DNA from: an uncultured Paracoccaceae bacterium
GTDB taxonomy: Bacteria > Pseudomonadota > Alphaproteobacteria > Rhodobacterales > Rhodobacteraceae
DNA length: 64,000 nt
Assembly: GCA_947497185.1 (NCBI GenBank)
Contig: CANMFL010000004.1
Span: 62,001-126,000 of the forward strand
Direction: 5' to 3'
Shown: positions 44,064 through 51,512 of the stretch, piece by piece
Layout: each line of letters opens with the position of its first letter
Numbering within the stretch: the first letter of the stretch is position 1
Made by a program: the position numbers and the translations under genes
The notes under the pieces: generated by a model
Told to the model about the DNA's origin: nothing
The model's database searches: none
The model's input: the letters and a program-made list of their open reading frames with translations, nothing else

Positions 44064-44885
44064 TCAAGCCAACCACCGCTTGCGGCGACGATAGCTGCGG
44101 ACATCACGGAACGATTTACGCCCGTCTTCGGACATGCCCAGATAAAATTCCTTCACATCAGGGTTTTCGCGCAATTCAGCAGCAGGGCCTTCCATCACAA
44201 CACGGCCGCTTTCCAGAATATACCCGTGGTGAGCAAACCGAAGGGCGACGTTTGTGTTCTGTTCAGCCAGCAGGAACGACACGCCTTCGTTCTCGTTCAG
44301 GTTCTTCACAATCGTAAAGATTTCCTCGACCAACTGCGGCGCAAGGCCCATCGACGGCTCGTCCAGCAGGATCGTTTCAGGCTTTGACATAATCGCGCGA
44401 CCAATCGCACACATCTGTTGTTCACCGCCCGACGTATAGCCCGCCTGCGATTTGCGGCGTTCGCGCAGCCGTGGGAAATAATTGTAAACCAGCTCTAGGT
44501 CAGCACTGACCGCACCCGCCCCATCGGTGCGGGTATAAGCACCGGTCATCAGGTTTTCTTCAATCGTCAGGTGTTCAAAACAATGGCGGCCTTCCATCAC
44601 TTGAATGACGCCGCGCTTCACCAAGTCGGAGGGCTGCAAATCCTGCACGCGATCACCGCGATACATGATCGACCCCTTGGTGACTTCGCCGCGCTCGGAA
44701 TGCAGCAGGTTCGAAATCGCCTTAAGCGTCGTGGTTTTGCCAGCACCGTTCCCGCCCAAAAGCGCCGTGATCCCGCCTTTTGGCACAGATAACGACACGC
44801 CCTTCAGAACAAGGATCACGTGATTATAGATCACCTCGATGTTGTTCACCTCAAGCAAGGTCTTGGTCTTTGTGTCGTCCAGCAT
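44064..44885 (-). CDS. livF: Branched-chain-type ABC transporter ATPase LivF
   Basis: 273 residues from the ATG at 44885, with AAGGAG nine bases upstream. Walker A GGNGAGKTT, signature SGGEQQMCAIGRAIM (with unusual Ala-Gly-Tyr-Thr before it) and Walker B ILLDEPSMGLAPQLVEEIF identify the LivF type. The C-terminal extension (DGRKSFRDVRSYRRRKRWLA) is basic and longer than usual. Works with LivG, LivH, LivM and the LivK-type binding protein encoded around it. Confidence 0.92.
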   Translation of the reverse strand: MLDDTKTKTLLEVNNIEVIYNHVILVLKGVSLSVPKGGITALLGGNGAGKTTTLKAISNLLHSERGEVTKGSIMYRGDRVQDLQPSDLVKRGVIQVMEGRHCFEHLTIEENLMTGAYTRTDGAGAVSADLELVYNYFPRLRERRKSQAGYTSGGEQQMCAIGRAIMSKPETILLDEPSMGLAPQLVEEIFTIVKNLNENEGVSFLLAEQNTNVALRFAHHGYILESGRVVMEGPAAELRENPDVKEFYLGMSEDGRKSFRDVRSYRRRKRWLA

Positions 44886-44909
44886 CGGTCTCTCCTTGCA
44901 AGTCGCAAT

Positions 44910-44935
44910 GCCCGGCCAGCACATACCAGCCGGGC
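44910..44935 (-). other. Hairpin between livK and livF
   Basis: GCCCGGC and GCCGGGC enclosing a 12-base loop, just after the livK stop on the minus strand and without a T-run. Likely raises livK mRNA stability relative to livF. Confidence 0.5.
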
Positions 44936-44943
44936 AAATGTGG

Positions 44944-46230
44944 TTAATCGCAGCTTGGCGTAATGTCGTTTTCTGCGGCAAACGCCTCGGAATCCGCCTT
45001 GATCAGCGCGTTCACAACTTCACCGTCAGACGGGAAGAAGTCAGAGATCAGCGACCATTCCTGCGCAGTCGCATCCCACTGGGCCACAGAGGCAAGCCCG
45101 TCGCCACCGTGGTTCTGACAAGTCACAGAAAATACCGGACCAAAGCCCGGAATGCCTGCGTCTTCCATGTCTTGCGCGGTAATTTCCAACGATTCCATCG
45201 CATCACGCATCATGGCTGCAGTGATTTCCGGCTCGCCTGTTGCCTCTTGCGCATCCGCCGCAGCCTCAGCCGCCAGGAACGCGGCGTAAAGACCACGGTT
45301 ATACAAAACCGACCCGATCTGATCGCCAGCACCCGCCGCTTTGCCTGCATCAACAACATAGGTCTGGATGTCGTCGAACACAGGGAAATCGCTGCCCATC
45401 TCATGGAACGCCAACGCCTTATATCCGTCAGCCGCAGCACCCGCAGGCAACACGTCATTCTCAGAACCAGACCACCAGATACCCATGAAGTTTTCCATCG
45501 GATAACCAATGTTTGCGGCCTCTTGCACCGCAACTTGGTTCATCACACCCCAGCCCCAGAACAGGATGTAGTCAGGGCGCTCGCGACGAATTTGCAGCCA
45601 CTGCGATTTCTGCTCCTGACCCGGATAGTCAATCGCAATCGTGGACAATTCAAACCCGTGCTTTTCAGACAGCGCCTCTAGCGTCGGGATCGGCTCTTTG
45701 CCGTATGCACCGTTGAAATGCAGCAAGGTGATCTTGCGGCCTTCCAGCGATCCATCGTTCAAATCAAGGAAATGGTTCACCCCGGCAGACGCACCATCCC
45801 AGTAGTTCACAGGATAGTTAAACGTGTGGCGGAACACTTCGCCGTTCTTTGCAGACGTCCGGCCATAGCCCATCGTATGAAGCGGGATACCGTCCACTTC
45901 GACCTTCGGGATCAACTGATACGTGATCGACGTGGCCAGCGGTTGATACACCAACGCGCCCTCGGCTTTGGTCGCCTCGTAGCATTCCACACCTTTCTCG
46001 GCGTTATAGGCTGTTTCGCATTCCGGCACGCTGGCCATTACACCGCCAATACCGCCATCACGCTCGTTCAACAGGGTGAAATAATCGGCGTAGCCATCGG
46101 CAAACGCGATACCACCAGCGGCAAACGGGCCAGTCCGGTAGGATAGCGACGGGAACACAAGGTCCGCCATCACAGGTGTTGCAGCCATCAATGCGACCAC
46201 GCTTGCTGTCATCAGTTTCTTCGTCGTCAT
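44944..46230 (-). CDS. livK: ABC transporter substrate-binding protein, Peripla_BP_6 type
   Basis: 428 residues. Signal peptide MTTKKLMTASVVALMAATPVMA. The mature region (LVFPSLSYRTGPFAAGGIAFADGYADYFTLLNERDGGIGGV) is typical of the LivK/Peripla_BP_6 family, with HTMGYGRTSAKNGEVFRHTFNYPVNYWDGA and WGWGVMNQVAVQEAANIGYP inside. GGAGG precedes the ATG by 9 bases. Members of this size commonly bind amino acids, amides or aromatic acids; the flanking CoA ligases point to an organic acid, which is inference. Confidence 0.9.
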   Translation of the reverse strand: MTTKKLMTASVVALMAATPVMADLVFPSLSYRTGPFAAGGIAFADGYADYFTLLNERDGGIGGVMASVPECETAYNAEKGVECYEATKAEGALVYQPLATSITYQLIPKVEVDGIPLHTMGYGRTSAKNGEVFRHTFNYPVNYWDGASAGVNHFLDLNDGSLEGRKITLLHFNGAYGKEPIPTLEALSEKHGFELSTIAIDYPGQEQKSQWLQIRRERPDYILFWGWGVMNQVAVQEAANIGYPMENFMGIWWSGSENDVLPAGAAADGYKALAFHEMGSDFPVFDDIQTYVVDAGKAAGAGDQIGSVLYNRGLYAAFLAAEAAADAQEATGEPEITAAMMRDAMESLEITAQDMEDAGIPGFGPVFSVTCQNHGGDGLASVAQWDATAQEWSLISDFFPSDGEVVNALIKADSEAFAAENDITPSCD

Positions 46231-46286
46231 CGGAATTTCCTCCCATTGGTTGTCCGATTTGGCAGATCTAACGCCTGCTCAATAAT

Positions 46287-47363
46287 TCAGTATGGAAACG
46301 GCCAAAGCCGCAGCTTTTCCTTGGCCAGACGCCAAAGCTGGGCCAATCCATGCGGCTCTTTAATCAGGAAAAACATGATCAAGGCGCCGACGATCACCAG
46401 TTGCAAATGCGCGACCATTTCAGTGGGCCACCCCAACACGTCCACGCCAATGATCTTCAGAAAAACGGGCAAAATGACCAGAAACGCGGCACCTGCAAAG
46501 CTGCCAAAAATCGACCCAAGCCCGCCTAAAATAACCATGAACAGCACAAGGAACGACTTGGTGATGCCGAAACTATCGCCAGCCTCAACCGCGCCCAAAT
46601 ACACCGCAAAGAACAATGCGCCCGAGATGCCGATGAAAAACGACGACACGGCAAAGGCGGTCAATTTCGCCTTCAAAGGGTTCACGCCGATGATCTCAGC
46701 GGCGATGTCCATGTCACGAATAGCCATCCAAGACCGACCCAGTGATCCGCGTGTCAGATTCCGCGCCAGCACGGCGCAAAACGTCACAAACACCAAACAG
46801 ACCAAATATTGCGCCCACGCGGGTGCGCTCGGCCCTGTGACCGCCGTGCCAAAGATAAACCGCTCCGGCGCGTTGATCTGGCCAGATGCGGAATAATTGT
46901 AGAACCACGCGACCTTGTTAAAAAGCCAAACAAGGAAAAACTGCGCGGCGAGCGTCGCAACGGCCAGATAAAACCCTTTGATCCGCAGGCTCGGCAGCCC
47001 AAAAGCCGCCCCAACAGCGGCTGTGATCCCGCCTGCAAGCAACACGTGAAACACGATATTCACATCAGGAAACGCAGTCATCAGCTTGTAACAGGCATAC
47101 GCCCCCACAGCCATGAACCCGCCGGTTCCCAGTGACACCTGACCACAATATCCGGTCAGGATGTTCAACCCGATCGCCGCAATCGCATAGATCAAAAACG
47201 GCACCATCAACGAGGATGCCCAATAGTCATTAATCACAAACGGAATGACCAAAAACGCAATGGCCAACACCGCCCAATAGCGCCACCGATCAAAAGCAAT
47301 CGGAAAGGTCTGACTATCATCTGGGTAGGACGTCTTAAAATCACCGGCCTCACGATACAGCAT
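46287..47363 (-). CDS. livM: Branched-chain-type ABC permease LivM
   Basis: 358 residues from the ATG at 47363, chosen because AGGGGG lies six bases upstream; longer in-frame starts run into the repeat at 47373-47396. About nine helices, with AIGLNILTGYCGQVSLGTGGFMAVGAYACYKL and the GRSWMAIRDMDIAAEIIGVNPLKAKLTAFAVSSFFIGISGAL block of LivM. Partner of LivH in the translocation channel. Confidence 0.92.
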   Translation of the reverse strand: MLYREAGDFKTSYPDDSQTFPIAFDRWRYWAVLAIAFLVIPFVINDYWASSLMVPFLIYAIAAIGLNILTGYCGQVSLGTGGFMAVGAYACYKLMTAFPDVNIVFHVLLAGGITAAVGAAFGLPSLRIKGFYLAVATLAAQFFLVWLFNKVAWFYNYSASGQINAPERFIFGTAVTGPSAPAWAQYLVCLVFVTFCAVLARNLTRGSLGRSWMAIRDMDIAAEIIGVNPLKAKLTAFAVSSFFIGISGALFFAVYLGAVEAGDSFGITKSFLVLFMVILGGLGSIFGSFAGAAFLVILPVFLKIIGVDVLGWPTEMVAHLQLVIVGALIMFFLIKEPHGLAQLWRLAKEKLRLWPFPY

Positions 47364-47372
47364 GACATCCCC

Positions 47373-47396
47373 CTTCATTTCGCCAAAACAACTCAA
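47373..47396 (+). repeat. Dispersed 24-base repeat, family A, upstream of livM
   Basis: Exact copy of the elements at 3162-3185 and 33286-33309, in the livM-livH gap and reversed relative to the gene direction. Ends 17 bases before the livH stop. Confidence 0.85.
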
Positions 47397-47413
47397 TCCG
47401 CACGTCGGTCACA

Positions 47414-48409
47414 TCAAACACGTTCAATGATTTTCTCCCCGAACAATCCTTGCGGACGAAACACCAGAAACAGCAGGGCCAGCACATAGGCGAACCAGTT
47501 TTCTGTCGCACCGCCGACCATCGGCCCAATCATGTATTCGAACAGTTTCTCACCGACACCGATAATCAAACCGCCGACAATCGCACCGGGGATTGAGGTG
47601 AAACCGCCCAGCATCAGCACCGGCAGCGCCTTGAGCGCAATCAACGACAGTGAAAACTGCACACCCGATTTCGCGCCCCACATGACGCCCGCGACTAGCG
47701 CGACCAGCCCCGCGAGCGACCACACCAGCACCCAGATAAAGTTCAGCGAAATCCCGACGCTCAACGCCGCTTGGTGGTCATCGGCCACAGCCCGCATCGC
47801 GCGGCCTTGTTTGGTGTATTGCGCAAATCCGATCAGCCCCGCGACCAATACAATCGCGACCAGCGTCGCCACCATGTCCAGTTTATCAATGAAGAAACCG
47901 TAGAAATCATCGCCGCCCAAACCGGCGGTCCAGTCCTCCACGACCAGTGATCCCCCCTGCGGCAAACCAAGTGCCAGCGTCTTGATCTCGGACCCCCACA
48001 TCAGATCGCCGACACCTTCGAGGAAATACGCGAGGCCAATCGTGGCCATAAACAGGATGATCGGCTCTTGCCCAACCAAATGCCGGAACACCAATTGCTG
48101 CACGAGCCACGCAAATAGGATCATCACCAGCAACGTCACAAAGATCGCCAGCAACGCAGGCACCTCCCAGCCAAAGTGGTGAATTTCCGTGCCAAAGACC
48201 GCGTTGATGACATGTGAAAACGGCACCTGCCCTTCCATCACGCCAACCAAAGTCAACGCGGCGAACAGCGCCATCACGCCCTGCGCATAGTTAAAAATGC
48301 CCGACGCTTTAAAGATCAGAACAAACCCGAGGGCGACCAGCGCGTATAAAACGCCCGCCATCAGCCCATTGATAATGACCTCAATCCCATACAGAAAATC
48401 AGCTGACAT
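47414..48409 (-). CDS. livH: Branched-chain-type ABC permease LivH
   Basis: 331 residues from the ATG at 48409 with AGGAGG six bases upstream. About eight helices; NGLMAGVLYALVALGFVLIFKASGIFNYAQGVMALF is the LivH N-terminal signature, and GRAMRAVADDHQAALSVGISL and GGFTSIPGAIVGGLIIGVGE are further conserved loops. The unusually long first periplasmic loop (MEGQVPFSHVINAVFGTEIHHFGWEVP) is common in larger LivH relatives. Confidence 0.92.
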   Translation of the reverse strand: MSADFLYGIEVIINGLMAGVLYALVALGFVLIFKASGIFNYAQGVMALFAALTLVGVMEGQVPFSHVINAVFGTEIHHFGWEVPALLAIFVTLLVMILFAWLVQQLVFRHLVGQEPIILFMATIGLAYFLEGVGDLMWGSEIKTLALGLPQGGSLVVEDWTAGLGGDDFYGFFIDKLDMVATLVAIVLVAGLIGFAQYTKQGRAMRAVADDHQAALSVGISLNFIWVLVWSLAGLVALVAGVMWGAKSGVQFSLSLIALKALPVLMLGGFTSIPGAIVGGLIIGVGEKLFEYMIGPMVGGATENWFAYVLALLFLVFRPQGLFGEKIIERV

Positions 48410-48430
48410 CGTAATCCTCCTGACATCTCG

Positions 48431-48459
48431 GTGCACGGGTTGTGCACGGGTTGTGCACG
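48431..48459 (+). repeat. GTGCACGGGTT tandem repeat (family C)
   Basis: GTGCACGGGTT twice and then GTGCACG, an 11-bp period, each unit starting with the palindrome GTGCAC. It lies in the 68-base gap between livG and livH. A related array with shared flank lies at 59704-59731. Confidence 0.75.
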
Positions 48460-48477
48460 CAAATCACCTCTGCAAAA

Positions 48478-49290
48478 TCAGTCATGAGCGACCCCCAAAT
48501 ACGCATCGATCACCTCTTGATTATTGCGGACCTCGTCAGGCGTGCCATCGCCAATCTTGCGGCCATAATCCATTACGACCACGCGGTCAGACAGGTCCAT
48601 CACCACGCCCATATCGTGTTCGATCAACGCAATCGTGGTGCCAAATTCATCGTTCACATCCAGAATAAAGCGGCTCATGTCCTCTTTTTCCTCGACATTC
48701 ATCCCCGCCATCGGCTCGTCCAGCAGCAGCAGCTTCGGCTCAGCGGCCAAGGCGCGCGCAAGCTCGACGCGCTTCTTTAAACCATACGGCAAACGCCCCA
48801 CAGGGGTCTTTCGGATCGCCTGAATTTCAAGAAAATCAATAATCTTTTCAACGATTTCGCGGTTCGCCGTCTCTTCGCGTTCGGCTTTCCCTTTCCAAAT
48901 TGCTTGCGCCAACATACCCGATTTCATCTGCGTCAAACGTCCGGTCATCACGTTATCCAGCACAGTCATCCCTTCAAACAAAGCGATGTTTTGGAACGTA
49001 CGGGCAATCCCTTGACGGGCAACTTGAAACGGCTTCATCGGGGGACGACGTTTGCCGTGAAACCAGACTTCCCCTTCCTGCGGATTGTAAAAACCGGAAA
49101 TCACGTTCAGCATCGAAGATTTACCAGCGCCATTCGGCCCGATAATCGCACGAATTTCGCCTTCTCGAATATCAAACGAAATGTTCTTGATCGCCTCAAC
49201 ACCGCCAAATCGCAGGGTAATTCCACGCATATCCATCATGACGCCGCCAATCTGGCGACCGTCTGCGGTGACGTATCCTTCATCTAACAT
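48478..49290 (-). CDS. livG: Branched-chain-type ABC transporter ATPase LivG
   Basis: 270 residues from the ATG at 49290, with AGGAGG nine bases upstream. Walker A GPNGAGKSS, GIARTFQNIALFEGMTVLDNV, signature LPYGLKKRVELARALA and Walker B LLLDEPMAGMN, then LIEHDMGVVMDLSDRVVVMDYG, all LivG type. The N-terminus has an extra ~18 residues (MLDEGYVTADGRQIGGVMMDM) before the ABC domain. Confidence 0.92.
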   Translation of the reverse strand: MLDEGYVTADGRQIGGVMMDMRGITLRFGGVEAIKNISFDIREGEIRAIIGPNGAGKSSMLNVISGFYNPQEGEVWFHGKRRPPMKPFQVARQGIARTFQNIALFEGMTVLDNVMTGRLTQMKSGMLAQAIWKGKAEREETANREIVEKIIDFLEIQAIRKTPVGRLPYGLKKRVELARALAAEPKLLLLDEPMAGMNVEEKEDMSRFILDVNDEFGTTIALIEHDMGVVMDLSDRVVVMDYGRKIGDGTPDEVRNNQEVIDAYLGVAHD

Positions 49291-49357
49291 CAAACGTGTC
49301 CTCCTAGCGAAACGGGATGGCGGGCGGGGCGCATTGCGCAGCAAAAGCGACGTCCCA

Positions 49358-51316
49358 TCATTCTGCAGCCACCTGCGCCGCGGGCGCTACAACCGCGTCA
49401 CGGATATCTAATGTCGCGGTGATTTTGCCCTTGCGGCCGTCTTCGTAGGTGACTTCCGTTTCGGTATAAATCTCTGATTTCCCATCATAAAGTGCGGCGA
49501 TCAGATCGCTAAACTTCTCTTCGACAATCCGGCGGCGCACCTTACGGGTACGGGTCATTTCACCGTCATCCGCGTCCAACTCTTTGTGCAAGACAAGGAA
49601 ACGGTGGACCTGACACCCTGCCAACATTGGATCGGCCGCAACCGACGCATTCACTTCAGCCACATGCCCTGCAATCGTGTCCAAAACCTGCGGATGCTGC
49701 GATAATTCCTGATAGGATGAATAGGCGATATTGTTCCGCTCAGCCCAGTTTCCGACCGCAGTTAAGTCGATGTTAATGAACGCCGTGCACCGATCCCGAT
49801 CCGCGCCAAAGACAACCGCCTCTAGGATATTAGGGTAGAATTTCAGTTTATTTTCAACGTATTTCGGCGCAAACAGCGCCCCATCCGCCATCTTTCCCAC
49901 ATCCTTTGCACGATCAATGATCCGCAAATGACCAGAGCTTTCCTCGATGAAACCAGCATCGCCTGTCGCCACCCAGCCTTCTGCGTCTTTGGTTGACGCT
50001 GTGCTGTCTGCATTCTTGTAATATTCGACGAAAACACCCGGCGAGCGGTAGAAAACCTCGCCATTTTCAGCGATCCGCAGCTCAACACCGGGACTAGGCA
50101 CGCCGACCGTATCGGACCGGACTTCACCATCAGGCTGTTGTGTGATGAAAACAGTGGCTTCGGTCTGACCATACAGCTGTTTAAGGTTAATCCCCAAGGC
50201 ACGGTAAAAGTCGAAAATCTCAGGTCCAATCGCCTCACCAGCGGTATATCCAACGCGCACACGGCTCAGTCCCAGCGTGTTTTTCAGCGGCCCGATGACC
50301 AGCCAATCCGCAAGGCGGTACTGCAACCTATCGCTGAAACTGACGTCTTTGCCGTCCAGCAAACGCGGCCCGACGCGACGACCAACGGCCATATATTTAT
50401 GAAACAACCATTTCTTAAAACGCCCCGCGTCTTCCATACGGATCATGACGTTTGTGAGTTGCGTCTCAAAGACACGCGGCGGCGCGAAATAATACGTTGG
50501 CCCAATTTCACGCAGGTCAGACTGCATTGTGTCTGGGCTTTCCGGACAATTCACACAGAAGCCTGCCCACATCGCCTGACCAATCGAAAAGATAAAGTCA
50601 CCAACCCAAGCCATTGGAAGGTAAGCCAAAACTTCATCCCCAGCCTTGAGGTGGTCAAAGTCGGATGAATTACGAGAGGTCTCGATCACGTTGCGGTTCG
50701 ACAGAACAACGCCCTTGGGTCGTCCCGTTGTCCCAGAAGTGTACAGCATCACGCAGGTGCTATCGTAGTCCAGCACAGCGATGCGTTCCGCCATCGTAGA
50801 TGCCATGTCAGATGCGCGTCCGGCGGCTTGGACATCCGCGTAGGATGTCATCGCAGCGTGGTCATATTTGCGCAATCCGCGCCCGTCTAGGTAGATTACG
50901 TGTTCAAGCTCGGTCAGCTGATCGCGCACTTCGTCGATCTTATCGACTTGCTCTTGATCGCCCACAATCGCAAACCGCGCGCCGCAGTGATCCAGCGCAT
51001 ATGCGACCTCTTCGGCCGCCGCATCTTGGTAAAGAGGCACAGGCACACAGCCCGCTTTTTGCGCCGCAACCATCGCCCAGTACAGCGCCGGTCGATTGCG
51101 TCCGACGATTGCGATATGATCGCCAACATCTGCGCCAAGCGTCAAAAGGCCCAGCGCCAGCGCGTCGATCTCTTGCGCGGCCTCTGCCCATGACCAGCTT
51201 TGCCAAATGCCGAATTCTTTTTCACGATACGCTGCTTTTGCGCCGTGTTGCGCCACGTTGCGTGCCAAAAGAGCCGGAATCGACACTGGCCCCGCCTGTG
51301 GTTGTCCTGTCGCCAT
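49358..51316 (-). CDS. AMP-forming acyl-CoA synthetase (long-chain/FadD15-like)
   Basis: 652 residues from the ATG at 51316 with GGGGAGGA upstream; a longer in-frame start lacks homology. AMP-binding motif YTSGTTGRPKGVVLSNRN, LKQLYGQTEATVF, GWVATGDAGFIEESSGHLRIIDRAKD and the C-terminal lid are present. Similar to eukaryote-like long-chain acyl-CoA synthetases rather than FadD. First gene of the transporter unit, with a TGAAC-AAGC-GTTCA palindrome in its promoter region. Probably activates the acid imported by the adjacent Liv-type system. Confidence 0.87.
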   Translation of the reverse strand: MATGQPQAGPVSIPALLARNVAQHGAKAAYREKEFGIWQSWSWAEAAQEIDALALGLLTLGADVGDHIAIVGRNRPALYWAMVAAQKAGCVPVPLYQDAAAEEVAYALDHCGARFAIVGDQEQVDKIDEVRDQLTELEHVIYLDGRGLRKYDHAAMTSYADVQAAGRASDMASTMAERIAVLDYDSTCVMLYTSGTTGRPKGVVLSNRNVIETSRNSSDFDHLKAGDEVLAYLPMAWVGDFIFSIGQAMWAGFCVNCPESPDTMQSDLREIGPTYYFAPPRVFETQLTNVMIRMEDAGRFKKWLFHKYMAVGRRVGPRLLDGKDVSFSDRLQYRLADWLVIGPLKNTLGLSRVRVGYTAGEAIGPEIFDFYRALGINLKQLYGQTEATVFITQQPDGEVRSDTVGVPSPGVELRIAENGEVFYRSPGVFVEYYKNADSTASTKDAEGWVATGDAGFIEESSGHLRIIDRAKDVGKMADGALFAPKYVENKLKFYPNILEAVVFGADRDRCTAFINIDLTAVGNWAERNNIAYSSYQELSQHPQVLDTIAGHVAEVNASVAADPMLAGCQVHRFLVLHKELDADDGEMTRTRKVRRRIVEEKFSDLIAALYDGKSEIYTETEVTYEDGRKGKITATLDIRDAVVAPAAQVAAE

Positions 51317-51409
51317 CAATGGTCCTCCCCCGCATTGAATCGCCTCCCCGCGACCCGATGCTTGGGTTTGATACTGTGCTGACCACCTGCAATCCGTCAA
51401 ATGGTTTTT

Positions 51410-51423
51410 TGAACAAGCGTTCA
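51410..51423. promoter_or_regulatory. Putative operator upstream of the acyl-CoA synthetase operon
   Basis: TGAAC-AAGC-GTTCA, perfect half-sites within an A/T-rich setting 94 bases before the start codon. The style suits a TetR-family fatty-acid or aromatic-acid regulator; no such gene is adjacent. Confidence 0.5.
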
Positions 51424-51451
51424 TTTAATTGCGACGCACTGCGATTTCTCA

Positions 51452-51487
51452 TAAAAACAAAGGGCCCGAACGTTGTGTTCAGGCCCT
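51452..51487 (-). terminator. Intrinsic terminator of fdhA
   Basis: On the minus strand AGGGCC-T-GAAC, loop ACAAC, GTTC-G-GGCCCT, then TTGTTTTTAT. Confidence 0.82.
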
Positions 51488-51512
51488 ATAACTTTAGTTG
51501 TAGATGTTGTTT

